Source: Paragorgia papillata (lineage: Eukaryota > Cnidaria > Anthozoa > Scleralcyonacea > Coralliidae). From it: 64,000 bases of DNA. The stretch lies in the NCBI GenBank assembly GCA_035771165.1, contig JAWNZC010000348.1, positions 3,228,501-3,292,500 on the forward strand. Reading direction: 5' to 3'. The translations under genes were made by a program, and so were the position numbers. Shown here one piece after another: positions 37,684-47,836 of the stretch; position 1 is the first letter of the stretch; each line of letters starts with the position of its first letter. Under the pieces are notes generated by a model. It did no database searches. It was not told where the DNA came from and worked only from the letters and a program-made list of their open reading frames with translations.

Positions 37684-38454
37684 TATCATGCAGTTTGATT
37701 GTCCAGCACAATTTTCCATATTAAGGCATATTTATTACAAGAACACCACTACATGAAGGTAATCCGCGCATGGCTTCCTTGTCAATATTGTAATCGGTAA
37801 ATTTTAAAATGCTCTTTCCTGCCCTTGGTTATTTTTATACCCTTTCTTAAAAAAACAATAAATATTTGACCAATTTTTGCTTAGTCTTGATCCCGTATTT
37901 CTGATATGTTTACTCCCAAAAACCTATACGCACGCACAAACGTTTAACATTTGGCAAGCTGACAGCGGTGTTAATTGTTCCAACATAAAATGAGGGGGAC
38001 ATTGGGGTTACCCAGAACCGCAATACCGCGAAACAAATCGTCAGAAACCGCAATACCGCGAAAAAATCAACGGAATACCGAAACCGCATTTAGTAAACGC
38101 CAGGTAATTATATGCATTATTGGCCACGCCTTGCACAGAACTTAACCTTGTGTTTGAGCTGTGACTGATGATATAATACTGATTGCTTCGCTCAATGACC
38201 TAAAATCCTCAGAAATTAACATGCGTATAACTCCTGCTGTGTTTATATATACTGTTATTTCCAAGGAGTTAATTTAACTCCAAATGAGGGGTTAAAAAAA
38301 TTGGTGTAGAATAATCCGTTTTGGGGGGTTAAATAAACTCCACTTTCGGAGTTAAATTAACTCCCACGATTTGGAGTTTTCGGAGTTAAATTAACTCGCA
38401 CGATTTGAAGTTAAATTAACTCCTTGTTATTAGAGTTAAAAATGAGCGTATCGA

Positions 38455-38585
38455 AAAAGAAAAAGAAACTTTCCCACTTCCCAAGTGGCCACCCATCCAA
38501 GTACTAACCCCTGCCGCCCGGGCTTACCTTGTTTTGACTAATTATAGTCCGACGCCTAACCCACTGCGCCACTTTGTGCTTGCTT
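38455..38585 (-). mobile_element. tRNA/5S-headed SINE fragment, copy 3
   Basis: The minus strand reads AGTGGCGCAGTGGGTTAGGC and GTCGGACTATAATTAG, a tRNA-like D arm and anticodon region. It then continues into GGTAAGCCCGG, AGGGGTTAGTACTTGGATGG and CCACTTGGGAAG, which matches 5S rRNA, followed by a T-rich tail (TTTCTTTTTCTTTTTCG). This is the clearest of the three junctions. Confidence 0.8.
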
Positions 38586-38626
38586 ACAATAACAGAGATA
38601 TTTAATGTATAAAAATAGAGAATAAT

Positions 38627-38757
38627 ACATGGATGTGCGGAAATATGAAATTTATTTCGAGTGTTGACCAGGATATCTCACGAGTGAGCGAAGCGAACGA
38701 GTGACATATCCTGTTCAACACGAGAAATAAATTTCATATTTCCAAGCATCCATGTAT
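38627..38757. repeat. Foldback hairpin (CATGGATG ends)
   Basis: TACATGGATG...GGAAATATGAAATTTATTTC pairs with GAAATAAATTTCATATTTCC...CATCCATGTA. The loop is CACGAGTGAGCGAAGCGAAC. Imperfect arms of about 55 bp. Confidence 0.85.
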
Positions 38758-38967
38758 TGTTCTGTTTATTATATAAAAAAATTGTCCTATTGCCTTGCAA
38801 AAATTACATTAAACTACAATGATGATTCAGCGATAATCGTCACATGTGCGATTATCATAAATAATCGCAAATGTGAGATTATCACTTTTATTAGTGGCGG
38901 AAAAATCAATAAAACACTCTATTTTATATAATAAAACATAATTATTAGCAAGTCGGTATATACTTAA

Positions 38968-39060
38968 ATGAAAAGTATTAAAGTATTCCATTCAAAAACA
39001 AAAATACGATTTAACTTAAATCGTATTTTTGTTTTTGAAGGGAATACTTTAATACTTTTC
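38968..39060. repeat. Near-perfect palindrome
   Basis: GAAAAGTATTAAAGTATTCC, then AAAAACAAAAATACGATTTA, then the complement. Arms of about 44 bp with almost no loop. Confidence 0.9.
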
Positions 39061-39681
39061 ATTATATTAAATAAAACAAAATAACTCATTTTGATAAAGG
39101 TCATAAGCAGTGCATGCTACCCTGTTCAAGGCCAAAAAGATAAGACATTTATAGGAGTATGAATGCACTCCTTTATCCTACGCTTGACTCGCCAGTTTCT
39201 TGCTATGATTGTCGGATGTTTGCCCAGTGACGAAGGCGTATAAAGGAAGCAAGTATTAATTAATTAAATTAATTAAAGTTGTTTTTTGAATTTTACAAAT
39301 TGGCGTATCTCGAATAAACACCTTAACTCTTTGGCTTTTTTTCGAAACTTCCCAATCAGTTATATGTATTTATACATCAAAATGTAGAGCATTGAACAGG
39401 ACAAGTATATTTGTAAAAATGATGAAATCGATCGATTTCTCTTGTCCACCTAACCTAACTCAAACAACGTTATCTCAAAAACTATTTAACTGATCTACTA
39501 GTAACATCATACTTAAAGATTTTTTGCATTCATTGTAAGTAAAGTAATATATATTACCTTGCCGACTTCGTCTGTCCATCTTTTAATCTTATCCTCTTGG
39601 GTGAGTTAAAGTTACTCCTTGAAATTAACCGCAAACCCCAGCCTCCGCTGGAGTTATTATAACCCCTTAATTTATTATTGA

Positions 39682-39965
39682 GTCGGTTTTCTTTGTTCTT
39701 TCGAGGGCTTTATATCGCATAAAGCCCTTGAATAATAATTAGAAACGAAATGAAGAAAAAAACAAGGAAAATCTTTGTCCAAGGTGGAAAAAAAAGACAA
39801 AACTTTGTTGGAAAACCTCCTCGATAATAAATTAAGTCAGATAAATCCCTCGAATGTCGTGATGTATGCGATACAAAGCCCTCGGATGCTGCGCGTCCTC
39901 GGGTCTTTATATAGCATACATCCCTCGTTCTCGGGATTTATCTATTACATAAAAATGGAGTTAAA
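39682..39965. repeat. Shared 280-bp repeat, copy A
   Basis: From TAATTTATTATTGAGTCGGT to TCGGGATTTATCTATTAC. The same sequence, inverted and about 90% similar by eye, is found at 46967-47240. Both copies hold CTTTATATCGCATA modules in inverted pairs and a central CTTTGTCCAAGGTGGAAAAA. ORFs in both copies are shadows. Confidence 0.85.
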
Positions 39966-40464
39966 ACAACTCCTGTAAAGTAACTCCCCTGAAATCAAAG
40001 AGTTAATCTAATCCTCTCACCCGCGAGTTAAAACTACTCCTTGAAAATAACAGTGTAGCGTGTGTTTTGTATGCTCATGAGGGGGCCTCAGGACTTTCAC
40101 AAACGAATAAAAACCGCACAAACTGGAAGTCTGGAATACCGGAAAAACATCTAATTTTTACTTTTTATACCGAATACCGTCGATCAAAACGCAGAAAACC
40201 GAAAACCGCATGGCTGAATAAAACCGCAATACCGCACCTCACACGTGAAATTACCGAAATACCGTATGAAAAAAAAGCCGAAACCGCAAAACCGAAAACC
40301 CCAATGTCCCCCTCTAAAATCACAGCTCTATATCGGCACTTTGGTTATAGCTTTCACTCTCCCGACTATATCTCGATTAATTACGTTTACACCCAACATT
40401 TTATAATAATAAGCAATTTTAAAATAAGTTTTGTAAAGACCTTTTTTGTGAAGACATTTTAATT

Positions 40465-40645
40465 GGCCATTATCATGCAACATCGGAGGGCGCGAGAATG
40501 CTACCCCGCAAAAATATTGGCGAGAATATTGGCAGGTGTAATTAAACATATCAGAAATGTATTCAAACATGTTATAAAAATGTCTGACTTTTTAACCTTT
40601 GCGGTCTGCAAACTTCTTTTTCCACGGTTGTCAAACAATTTCTGG
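40465..40645. repeat. Direct duplication, copy A
   Basis: The block from CATCGGAGGGCG(C)GAGAATGC to CTTCTTTTTCCACGGTTGTC recurs at 42035-42180 in the same orientation (CATCGGAGGGCGAGAATGCT ... TCTACGGTTGTCAAACAATT). Copy A carries extra AACATATCAGAAATGTATTC sequence. Confidence 0.85.
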
Positions 40646-40839
40646 TTTGATAATATCGTTCTCACACATCATTAGATATTCATAGCATTTCAGCCAATCT
40701 GGTTGCTTGATTTACGTCACATGTACTTACCTAGAAACCCAGTCTAAACCACGCCCTGCCCACTTGAATTAATTAGGTCTCTAGAAGATGAGGGAAATTG
40801 AGGGAAAAACAATACATATGTTAATTTGAAATTTCAATA

Positions 40840-40904
40840 CTGTATTTAGAAATGTTTTCTAAATACAGTAAACTGTATTTAGAAAACATTTCTAAATACA
40901 GTAC
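40840..40904. repeat. 64-bp palindrome of CTGTATTTAGAAA units
   Basis: ACTGTATTTAGAAATGTTTT and CTAAATACAGT form the left arm, the exact complement the right arm, with AA at the centre. A further degenerate unit follows to about 40935. Related single units occur at 41810. Confidence 0.9.
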
Positions 40905-40935
40905 GCTGTATTTAGAAATCATTTCCCAATACAGT

Positions 40936-42034
40936 TTTCTGTCGCTATTGAACCAGTTCCAAATACAACCTCTAGATTCTTTTACCTATAACAGCGCTTC
41001 ACAATATATAAGCGACTACATGCGATACATATATTACAAGTAAAATAGACTAACAAGAAACCAAACATACGTTGGTGCAATTTAAGTTATTCGGCGACAG
41101 ACAGAAACCTACGAAAAGCGCTAAAACAGTGATGTTGCTTGCAGACTGATTGAAGTAATGAAGTTTAAAGTCCATCTATCTTTCATAATATTATATATAG
41201 ATATAAAAGTATACAAGACAGTCACCTCACGCTTTGTTTTCTCCAGTATTGACCATTAACATCTTCTGTCTTCTTTAGTTTGTAAAGTTCTACATTATTC
41301 CAATTGTCATCTATATTTTCTCTGCTCAATATCAGTCCTGGCTAAATTTATCCTGCTGTTCAACATAATCTAATGTATGTTATCCAATAAATCCAACGTC
41401 TTGCGAACCAGAACTTCCTGGCTGTTTTCAAACAAATATTTTCCCTGTCTCTGCAAGCGCTTGACGACCAGTCTGTTGTGATTGCCCTCATTGCAATGAA
41501 TATCTATAATGATGTGTGAGAAGCTATTTCAAATCCTCGTTAGTGTTTTAGACTTGGTTTTCTCAAACTCATTAATAATTCATGAGGAAAATTCAAAAGA
41601 AATCAATATTTAATCAATATTTAGAAAACGGAGGCCTCGTATTTTCAACCTGGCTGTATTAGAACATACCTAAATGGCTTTATTGCCTATTCGGCGTAAA
41701 CAACCTGAGGTTGCGCCTTGTCCTTGGATCATTTCGGTTGCGAACGCGGAGATTTCCAGCCCCTCAGGTTTACGGTTGTTCCCCCGTGCGCATATAGGCT
41801 GCTTGGCTGTATTTAGAAATCGGAGGAAGAACACTGACTTGTGTTGGATATATTACGCCAAATCCCATGTGCCGTTAACAATAGCTCGGCTGCGCCTCGC
41901 TACGTCTAAAACACTAACTCGGATTTGAAATATTACTTCTCATTTCAGTCCTTGGTTCAAGCATGCCGTCGAATGCGAAAATTGTTCTAATTGGCATATT
42001 ATACGACTTCAAAACATGTTTTGTGATGATCTTT
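40936..42034. other. No gene seen
   Basis: No coding block. At 41570-41612 a CTCATTAATAATTCATGAGG module occurs. Confidence 0.4.
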
Positions 42035-42180
42035 GGCCATTACAAACATCGGAGGGCGAGAATGCTACCCCCAAAAAATATTGGCAGCCTGGCAGGTGTA
42101 ATTAAACGTCAGAAAATGTCTGACCCTTTTAACCTTTGCGGTCTACAAACTTCTTTTTCTACGGTTGTCAAACAATTTTG
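42035..42180. repeat. Direct duplication, copy B
   Basis: Partner of 40465-40645, about 1.57 kb downstream. The ORFs across both copies share peptide segments only because of the duplication. Confidence 0.85.
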
Positions 42181-42337
42181 TTCACATGGTCTTCACGTAT
42201 AGAATAAGCATTCAAGCAATAGAGTGCGAAAAATGTTCTAATTGGCATATTATATGCAGTTAGTAGTACACAAATTGAATTTGCTATTCAAAATTACAAA
42301 TACTATTTGGTTTTTAGATGGATTACTTTACTTCGAA

Positions 42338-42566
42338 CTAACTGAATTGGGTAACAGCTGAGATAGCTTGAAATGCTATTGTTTTATAATGGAGATTTTT
42401 TTCTCTATAGATTTTTTCTTTTAGAATGTCTTCTAGGTCTTTCTTACCAAATTGCAACTCACGCAGATGACATCTAGCTTTTAAACTTCTAATTAAGTCT
42501 GGTGTACATCTGTCATGGGCTTTTTTTTTCTCATTAGAAATGCAATCAATATTGCTGCATGGATAC
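42338..42566 (-). CDS. Hypothetical protein fragment
   Basis: About 75 codons rich in Lys, Arg, Glu and Leu, with KARCHLRELQFGKKDLEDIL resembling a helical segment. There is no ATG at the open end; a TCCATGCAG just inside could be a splice acceptor. No family recognised. It could equally be a transposon remnant or chance. Confidence 0.15.
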
Positions 42567-42984
42567 ACTGCTTAGGCCAAAGACTAAGAGTGACACCAAA
42601 CAGCAACAGATAATAACTGATTCAGCCTGTAGTTTTCACCACGTATTTAGTGATAGTAATCTTATAAGTTTTTGGCTCGTCTTCAGGGATAGCAGCTTCT
42701 GAAAGTTTGCTGAATGACGTCAACACTAAACCGGCGATAAACGGCGATTTGCGTAATCTGGCGTGCACACGTAAGTTCTAGATTAATATAAAGAACAAAC
42801 AGAAACAAAAGTTTTATATAAAAAAAAAGTATTCACTTGTTGTTCAACGGTTTGCCTTGTTAACATATGGTCTTTTGTTTCGTGCAAATTTCAATCCAAA
42901 CAAATTTGGGTGCGGTGGCCCTGTTCCGGCCAAGCGTGTTTTGCAATGACTCACTTGCAGGCATGAGAGAAGGGGGCAACCTGG

Positions 42985-43875
42985 TAATTTTTTTTTGTTT
43001 TTTTTATTTATACGAATTTTTAATCAGGATAATAACACTTAATAACACAGGTTAATAACACTTCAGTAATACAATTTACTGTTATAAACGTGTGTCCTGA
43101 ATTTATGAAATACTATATATTAGTAAACTACTATATGTTTTATATTAGTAATATCTATTTAAAGTACAATTCAATGGCTTTGAGGAAGTCCATTGTGTTA
43201 TCTATTTTTCTAATATGCAGAGGTAGATTATTGAATATAATTCCTGCTTGATAGAAGAAAGCCTTTTGAGTGCCACTTAATCTCGTTTTTGGTAAGATAA
43301 TACAATGTTGATTGTTCCTAGTAGATTTTCCATGATCCATTATTAAGCGACTTGTAGACCAAAGTACAACATCGCTTTTTTCTATAGTTTTCCAAAGTAG
43401 TAATAGTAATAGTAATATTAGCTTTACAATGATCGACTTTATGTAATATTATTTGTTTTGCTCGGTTTTCTAGCCGTGAGAATTTCTTAGCTAATGAGTC
43501 ACTAGGATTACAACAAAGTATTGAACAATAAGTCATTACAGGTAAAGTCATTGTTCTGTAAATGCATTCAGCTGCGTGGATACTGATGGAGTTTCTAACC
43601 CTATAGAGTAACTTCAGCCTTCCTGATGCCTTTTTATATACTTTAGCGTAATGATCGATGAGGTTGAGTGAAGGGTCGATTAATACTCCCAGATAGTTGT
43701 ATGATTGACAATGAACAATTTTGGTTGATCTATAATATACATCAAAAGCAGTAATACTTTTAAGACGCTTAGCTGTGCCAAGTAACATTGCTTCCGTTTT
43801 TCCTTTATTCAAGTTTATTATAAGTTCATTTGCGTCCAGCCAATCGGATAATCTGCCCAGATCATCATTTAATTA
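42985..43875 (-). mobile_element. CR1/L2-like non-LTR retrotransposon, 5'-truncated and frameshifted
   Basis: The minus strand reads DDLGRLSDWLDANELIINLN and KGKTEAMLLGT (end of the RT palm, N-x-x-KTE motif). It continues with YNYLGVLIDPSLN, then AAECIYRTMTLPVMTYCSIL and RLENRAKQIIL (RT thumb and connection). A frameshift at about 43320-43340 moves the frame to HGKSTRNNQ and then GIIFNNLPLHIRKIDNTMDF, the conserved C-terminal tail of CR1/L2-type LINEs. A GTAATA microsatellite (43400-43420) has inserted Thr-Ile repeats. The 3' end is A-rich (42985-43012 on the plus strand shows T-rich complement). Only the last third of ORF2 is left; the catalytic YADD region is absent. Dead copy. Confidence 0.9.
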
Positions 43876-43975
43876 GTTAACCCCATGCAAGACCGAAAGG
43901 GGCTCATTTTTAATGAGACAAAGCAAAAGAAGACATTATTCGAACTCTTGAACGATAAATTCATTTTTATAGAAA

Positions 43976-44690
43976 TCAACAACCGAAACCCAATCTAACC
44001 CTAGTCTAACCCTAACCGTAAATAGCACATTTTAAACAGTATTTCGATTTGGGTCGTTTAACAAATCATTCGAGAGCCCTCGTTGAGCTCTATCTAATAG
44101 TAGTTGTCTTATACCCTAACTCTAACCCAAACTCAATCTATAGCCCAAAAACCCAATCTACCCCTAACTAAATCTATAGCATAAAAACCCAATGTAACCC
44201 TAACCCTAGTCTAACCCTAACCCTAGCCTAACCCTAACCGAAAATAGTAAAATTTTAAAAGTATTTCGATATGGGTCGTGTAACATATCATTCGAAAGCC
44301 CGCGTCGAGCTCTATCCAATGGTAGTTGTCCTATTCTCCAATTCTACCACTAACTAAATCTATACCACAAAAACCCAATGTAACCCTTACCCTAGCCTAA
44401 CCCTAACCCCTGCCTAACCCTTAACCGAAAATAGTAAAATTTTAAAATATTTCGATATGGCTCGTGTAACATATCATTCGAAAGCCCGCGTCGAGCTCTA
44501 TCCAATGGTAGTTGTCCTACTCCAATTCTACCCCTAACTAAATCTATAGCCCAAATACCCAATGTAACCCTAACCCTAGTCTAACCTAGTCTAACCCTAA
44601 TTAGGGTTAGGGTTAGGCTAGGACTATAGATTGAGTTTGGGTTAGAGCTAGGGTATAGGACAACTACCATTGGATAGAGCTCGACGTGGG
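43976..44690. repeat. Telomere-like CCCTAA blocks in a 170-190 bp tandem unit, with inversion
   Basis: Three and a half tandem units each combine CTAACCCTAACC runs with a unique stretch containing TATTTCGATATGGGTCGTGT, TCATTCGAAAGCCCGCG and CGAGCTCTATCCAATGGTAG. At 44593-44606 the strand flips: CCCTAATTAGGGTTAGGGTT, followed by an inverted partial unit to about 44690. TTAGGG is the usual metazoan telomere repeat, so this resembles an interstitial or subtelomere-derived block. Confidence 0.85.
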
Positions 44691-44803
44691 CTTTTCGACG
44701 CGGGCTTTTCGTTTGTTCACTCGTATATTGTAGGTACGGAGGTCCGAAGCCGCCATTTTGAAAACAACACCACCGAGCTTGTGTTCTGAAACGTTTCATT
44801 TAA

Positions 44804-44914
44804 GTAGTAGTTAAAATATGAGCGGCCGATCTTTATGGGCAAGTACGCAATGGCTCGCCTTCGGCTCGCCATTGTAAATGCCCATAAAGATCGGACGCGA
44901 ATATTTTAACTATA
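44804..44914. repeat. Foldback hairpin
   Basis: AGTTAAAATATGAGCGGCCG, ATCTTTATGGGCAAGTACG and AATGGCTCGCC are mirrored, with a loop of about 3 nt (TTC), by GGCTCGCCATTG...GGGC..CATAAAGATCGG..ATATTTTAACT. Arms about 52 bp. Confidence 0.85.
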
Positions 44915-44927
44915 CTTCAAAAAGGCA

Positions 44928-45130
44928 TTAATAATTCATGAGGAAAACACAAAGGAAATCAGTATGTCCGTGGTTTTATATCTGATAAAAAATCCTCCTG
45001 ATTTACATAAACTTTAGCTTTGATTTTCTCGGCTTAGACAACGTTATTTTTCAAACTTACTACGCCAATGAACTTACCAAATGGGTCGTTTTTGAAGCTA
45101 TTCAAAACATTCGCAGTACGTGTTTTAAAT
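44928..45130. repeat. Dispersed repeat shared with 59410-59700
   Basis: CATTAATAATTCATGAGGAA, AGGAAATCAGTA and CGTGGTTTTATATCTGATAA, then GTCGTTTTTGAAGC and ACGTGTTTTAAATATTAC. The copy at 59410-59700 has the same modules in the same order. Related end modules sit at 45340 and 45415. Confidence 0.75.
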
Positions 45131-45599
45131 ATTACTTATCAAATTCTAAGTGTACATGATGAATACTTTGTTTAAGAGTTGTAAGAAACGTTAGATAAGA
45201 TCATTTTAACTCAGATAAAACTGAATTTGAGCCGCTAGTGTCTAATAACTTTGATAAAACATTGATGTTTTATTAATCAATGTTTTAACAGTATTTACAA
45301 ACACCTGATTAAACATTCATTTCTTTTGAATTTTCCCTATGAATTATTAAATGATTTGATAATAAAAAAATAAAAGCTTTTTAAACTACTATAATTATAC
45401 TTATCAAATAATTAATAATTCATGAAGAATTCAAAAGAAATGAATGTTTAATCAATACCTATAAATCGCATACAGATTCGTCCTGATTTACACTGTGGCC
45501 AGAAATACGCGACATTTGAGTCTGCAAGACATACGTGTCTTTGTCAGCGTTTTACGTGATAGCGCATGAGTATTCGGAATATTTTCTGATATATGATCC

Positions 45600-45935
45600 G
45601 GTAAATTCCCGATATTCCGCAACCTCGTACCCAGGGTCTTCTCTGCTTTCAAAATGGCGAGAGCAGAAGACCCTGGCAAAGGCTGGTCACGTGATTCCCA
45701 AATACTCCACACGATCGGAAATTGCATAGAAAATCGGCCACTTTCATGGGGCAGTTCGCAGTCCACGTGCGTGCCGGCTCAAGTGAGTTGTCGGCCGTGT
45801 ATTGATGACGTTTACACGCAAGATATTCGTTCTACGCATGCGTAGCTACTACGGGTCAGCCCGTATTTCGCGAGCCACGACAACCGCCATTTCCGGTCGT
45901 GCGATTCTTGGAGTATTTGGTCACGTGGATAATTT
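45600..45935. repeat. GC-richer inverted repeats around CACGTGA
   Basis: CCAGGGTCTTCTCTGCTTTC (45629) pairs with AGAGCAGAAGACCCTGG (45659). TCACGTGATTCCCAAATACT (about 45689) is mirrored by AGTATTTGGTCACGTGG (about 45912). The first hairpin starts with the dispersed AACCTCGTACCCAGGG module. Transposon ends are more likely than a promoter. Confidence 0.65.
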
Positions 45936-46328
45936 AAGCTCCGCCCGTCCTGGGGGAAGCGGTTGGTTCGGTTCGTATAATCGTCAAGGTTGTTGCAAGT
46001 ACGTTAAATTCGAGCGGTAAATTAGATATATTTCAAAATTTACGACATTTGTTGGATAATTTGTTGCCGTCAAGTGAAAGACCTCCATTCGGTTTTTATC
46101 CTATATTTCTAAACTTTTAAAATTAGATTCGGAAAGTCCGAAAACCGAAATATTAATCAACACTTCTTGCTTGCATAATATCACGGCCACCTCAGCTCGG
46201 TTTTCATTGTTTCCACACGCACATTTAATATCGAAATAACCCGATGCATAAAGATGCGGTACAATTGTAACTAATCATACCTAATCTTTATGCATCATGT
46301 ACGATTAGTAACTAATCATACCTAATGT

Positions 46329-46697
46329 TTATGCACAACGTACGATTCCCGTGAATTTGCAATAGGCAATATCATTGCCCAATGCAACGGGACCTTGCCT
46401 AAAACATTTCGAGTAGAGTACACTGGTAGCGCCCCCAATCACACACAGCCGATCTGTATGTGATTTTTTGTAAATCACATAAGTAATAGATAAAGCATGA
46501 GCAGCTGATCTGTAATACATTTGCCATGAATTAACATATTCCAAAAATTCAGCAATCAACATTTCGTGAATTTTCGGAAGCTGCGAGATAAAATCTGCCG
46601 TGTTTAGATTCTTTATACTCTTAAGATATATCCCGTGTTCTTCGTCATTCTTTTTTCTCTTTAAACATTTCAAATTCTTACTATCTCCATCTGACAT
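46329..46697 (-). CDS. Hypothetical protein, unassigned
   Basis: A 122-codon ORF from an ATG at 46697 in a moderately GC-rich context. The N-terminal 60 residues look protein-like: a basic KNLKCLKRKKNDEEHG stretch, then an amphipathic LPKIHEMLIAEFLEYVNSW. The remainder has no clear character and could be read-through past an exon end. No family recognised. It lies just outside the inverted-repeat element at 46747. Confidence 0.25.
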   Translation of the reverse strand: MSDGDSKNLKCLKRKKNDEEHGIYLKSIKNLNTADFISQLPKIHEMLIAEFLEYVNSWQMYYRSAAHALSITYVIYKKSHTDRLCVIGGATSVLYSKCFRQGPVALGNDIAYCKFTGIVRCA

Positions 46698-46966
46698 AAT
46701 TTCTCCACCGCGCGGATTATATTCTCTTTTTTCGTAACTTTTGAATAGACCTTATTCATAAATGGCCGACCGCGGATTTAAAAGCCTTTTATGTAATAGA
46801 TCGTTTTCATCTGACGTCACGGCGGCCATATTGGTGTACCAAAACAATGAAATGGCGGCCATATTGGTGTACGGTATGCGGGAATTAGCTCTTTCTTATT
46901 CAAATATTTTGTATTGTTTCACCACCCCAATGGGGCCACCGATCACGTGAGTGAAAACGATCTATA

Positions 46967-47240
46967 GATAAATCCCGAGAATGAGGGATGTATGCTATAT
47001 AAAGACCCGAGGACGCGCAGCGTCCGAGGGCTTTATATCGCATACATCCCGACGTTCGAGGGATTTATCTGACTTAATTTATTATCGAGGAGGTTTTCCA
47101 ACAAAGTTTTGTCTATTTTTTCCACCTTGGACAAAGATTTTCCTAGTTTTTTTCTTCATTTCGTATCTAATTATTATTCAAGGTCTTTATGCGATATAAA
47201 GACCTCGGAAGAACAAAGAAAACCGACTCGATAATAAATT
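46967..47240. repeat. Shared 280-bp repeat, copy B (inverted)
   Basis: Inverted copy of 39682-39965, running from AATCCCGAGAATGAGGGATG to ACTCGATAATAAATTAAGT. Confidence 0.85.
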
Positions 47241-47280
47241 AAGTGCGTATAAATTAGCCCCTCTGCATGACCTCGTTTTA

Positions 47281-47836
47281 GGGACCGTTTACATGGACAA
47301 ACGTTGTCCCTGGTAGAAGGATCACGCTCCCCCCGAGCTACCCTGGGGGAGCCAACTTTGTGTTCATTTTAATTAGTCTTGACAGCAAGCGTTTACATGG
47401 GGAATTTCATACTTGTCTCGGGCAATAGGGTTACCCTGGGGGTAGGGTCACCCTCTTTGCGAGGTAGGGTCACCCTAGGGGGGCGAGATAAACCCAAGGC
47501 AAAACTGCGAAACAAAATGGCGGCAGAAAGTGAAACAATTGATAGAGCAGCAAACACGAAGCGAAAAAAATGGTCTTGGTCTCCAACAATGGTTGAAAAC
47601 CTGATAATTGGCCTGAAGAAGTATAAAAGCTTCTGTGAGTTTAATTCGATCGTTTAATTCTAACAGTACAGTTACAGTTTCTTCCCGACGATCGGCTATC
47701 TTAAATTAGATGCATAACTATACCCAGTCCTCCAGGCTTAAACCGAATCTAATTCCTCATGTAAACACACGACAAAGTTGTCTCGGGGGGTAGTCCCTCT
47801 TACCCGAGCCAACTTTTAGTCCATGTAAACAGGCCC
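47281..47836. mobile_element. PIF/Harbinger-like element with TTA target duplication
   Basis: Ends GGGACCGTTTACATGGAC and GTCCATGTAAACAGGCCC match at 16 of 18 positions as inverted repeats. TTA flanks both ends (47278-47280, 47837-47839), the duplication typical of PIF/Harbinger. GGGTTACCCTGGGGGTAGGG and similar GTCACCC units are repeated inside. It retains a Myb-like coding exon. Confidence 0.8.
47517..47657 (+). CDS. Myb/SANT-like first exon inside the Harbinger-like element
   Basis: From the ATG at 47517 the 46 codons read MAAESETIDRAANTKRKKWS, then WSPTMVENLIIGLKKYK, then SFCEFN. The spaced Trp residues and the basic lead-in fit the start of a Myb/SANT-like (trihelix/MADF-type) DNA-binding domain. 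PIF/Harbinger elements encode such a protein beside their transposase. A GTGAGT at about 47634-47639 would be a good splice donor, so the stop at 47657 may be intronic. No transposase is present, so the element is probably non-autonomous. Confidence 0.5.
   Translation: MAAESETIDRAANTKRKKWSWSPTMVENLIIGLKKYKSFCEFNSIV

Larger units (their letters stand above)
38251..40034. mobile_element. Inner element with GGAGTTAAATTAACTCC palindrome arrays
   Basis: Left end ACTGTTATTTCCAAGGAGTT is mirrored by ACTCCTTGAAAATAACAGT at the right. The left 200 bp hold six to seven copies of the 17-bp palindrome GGAGTTAAWTTAACTCC or half-sites. The right 80 bp hold GAGTTAAAACAACTCC-type units. The remainder is nested repeats. 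Confidence 0.75.
37992..40314. mobile_element. 2.3 kb composite inverted-repeat element with 6-bp target duplication
   Basis: Ends GAGGGGGACATTGGGGTT and AACCCCAATGTCCCCCTC are perfect inverted repeats. TAAAAT flanks both sides (37986-37991, 40315-40320). Near both ends, short ACCGCAATACCGC-type units recur in the same orientation (37999-38090; 40100-40295). Within it lie a second inverted-repeat element (38251-40034), several hairpins and a SINE. I see no transposase ORF. The Lys-rich ORF at 40067-40462 comes from the subterminal repeats. Confidence 0.85.

Noticed and set aside
43985..44690. True chromosome end
   Set aside because: The telomere-like runs are short, interrupted, inverted midway, and flanked by unique sequence and genes on both sides.
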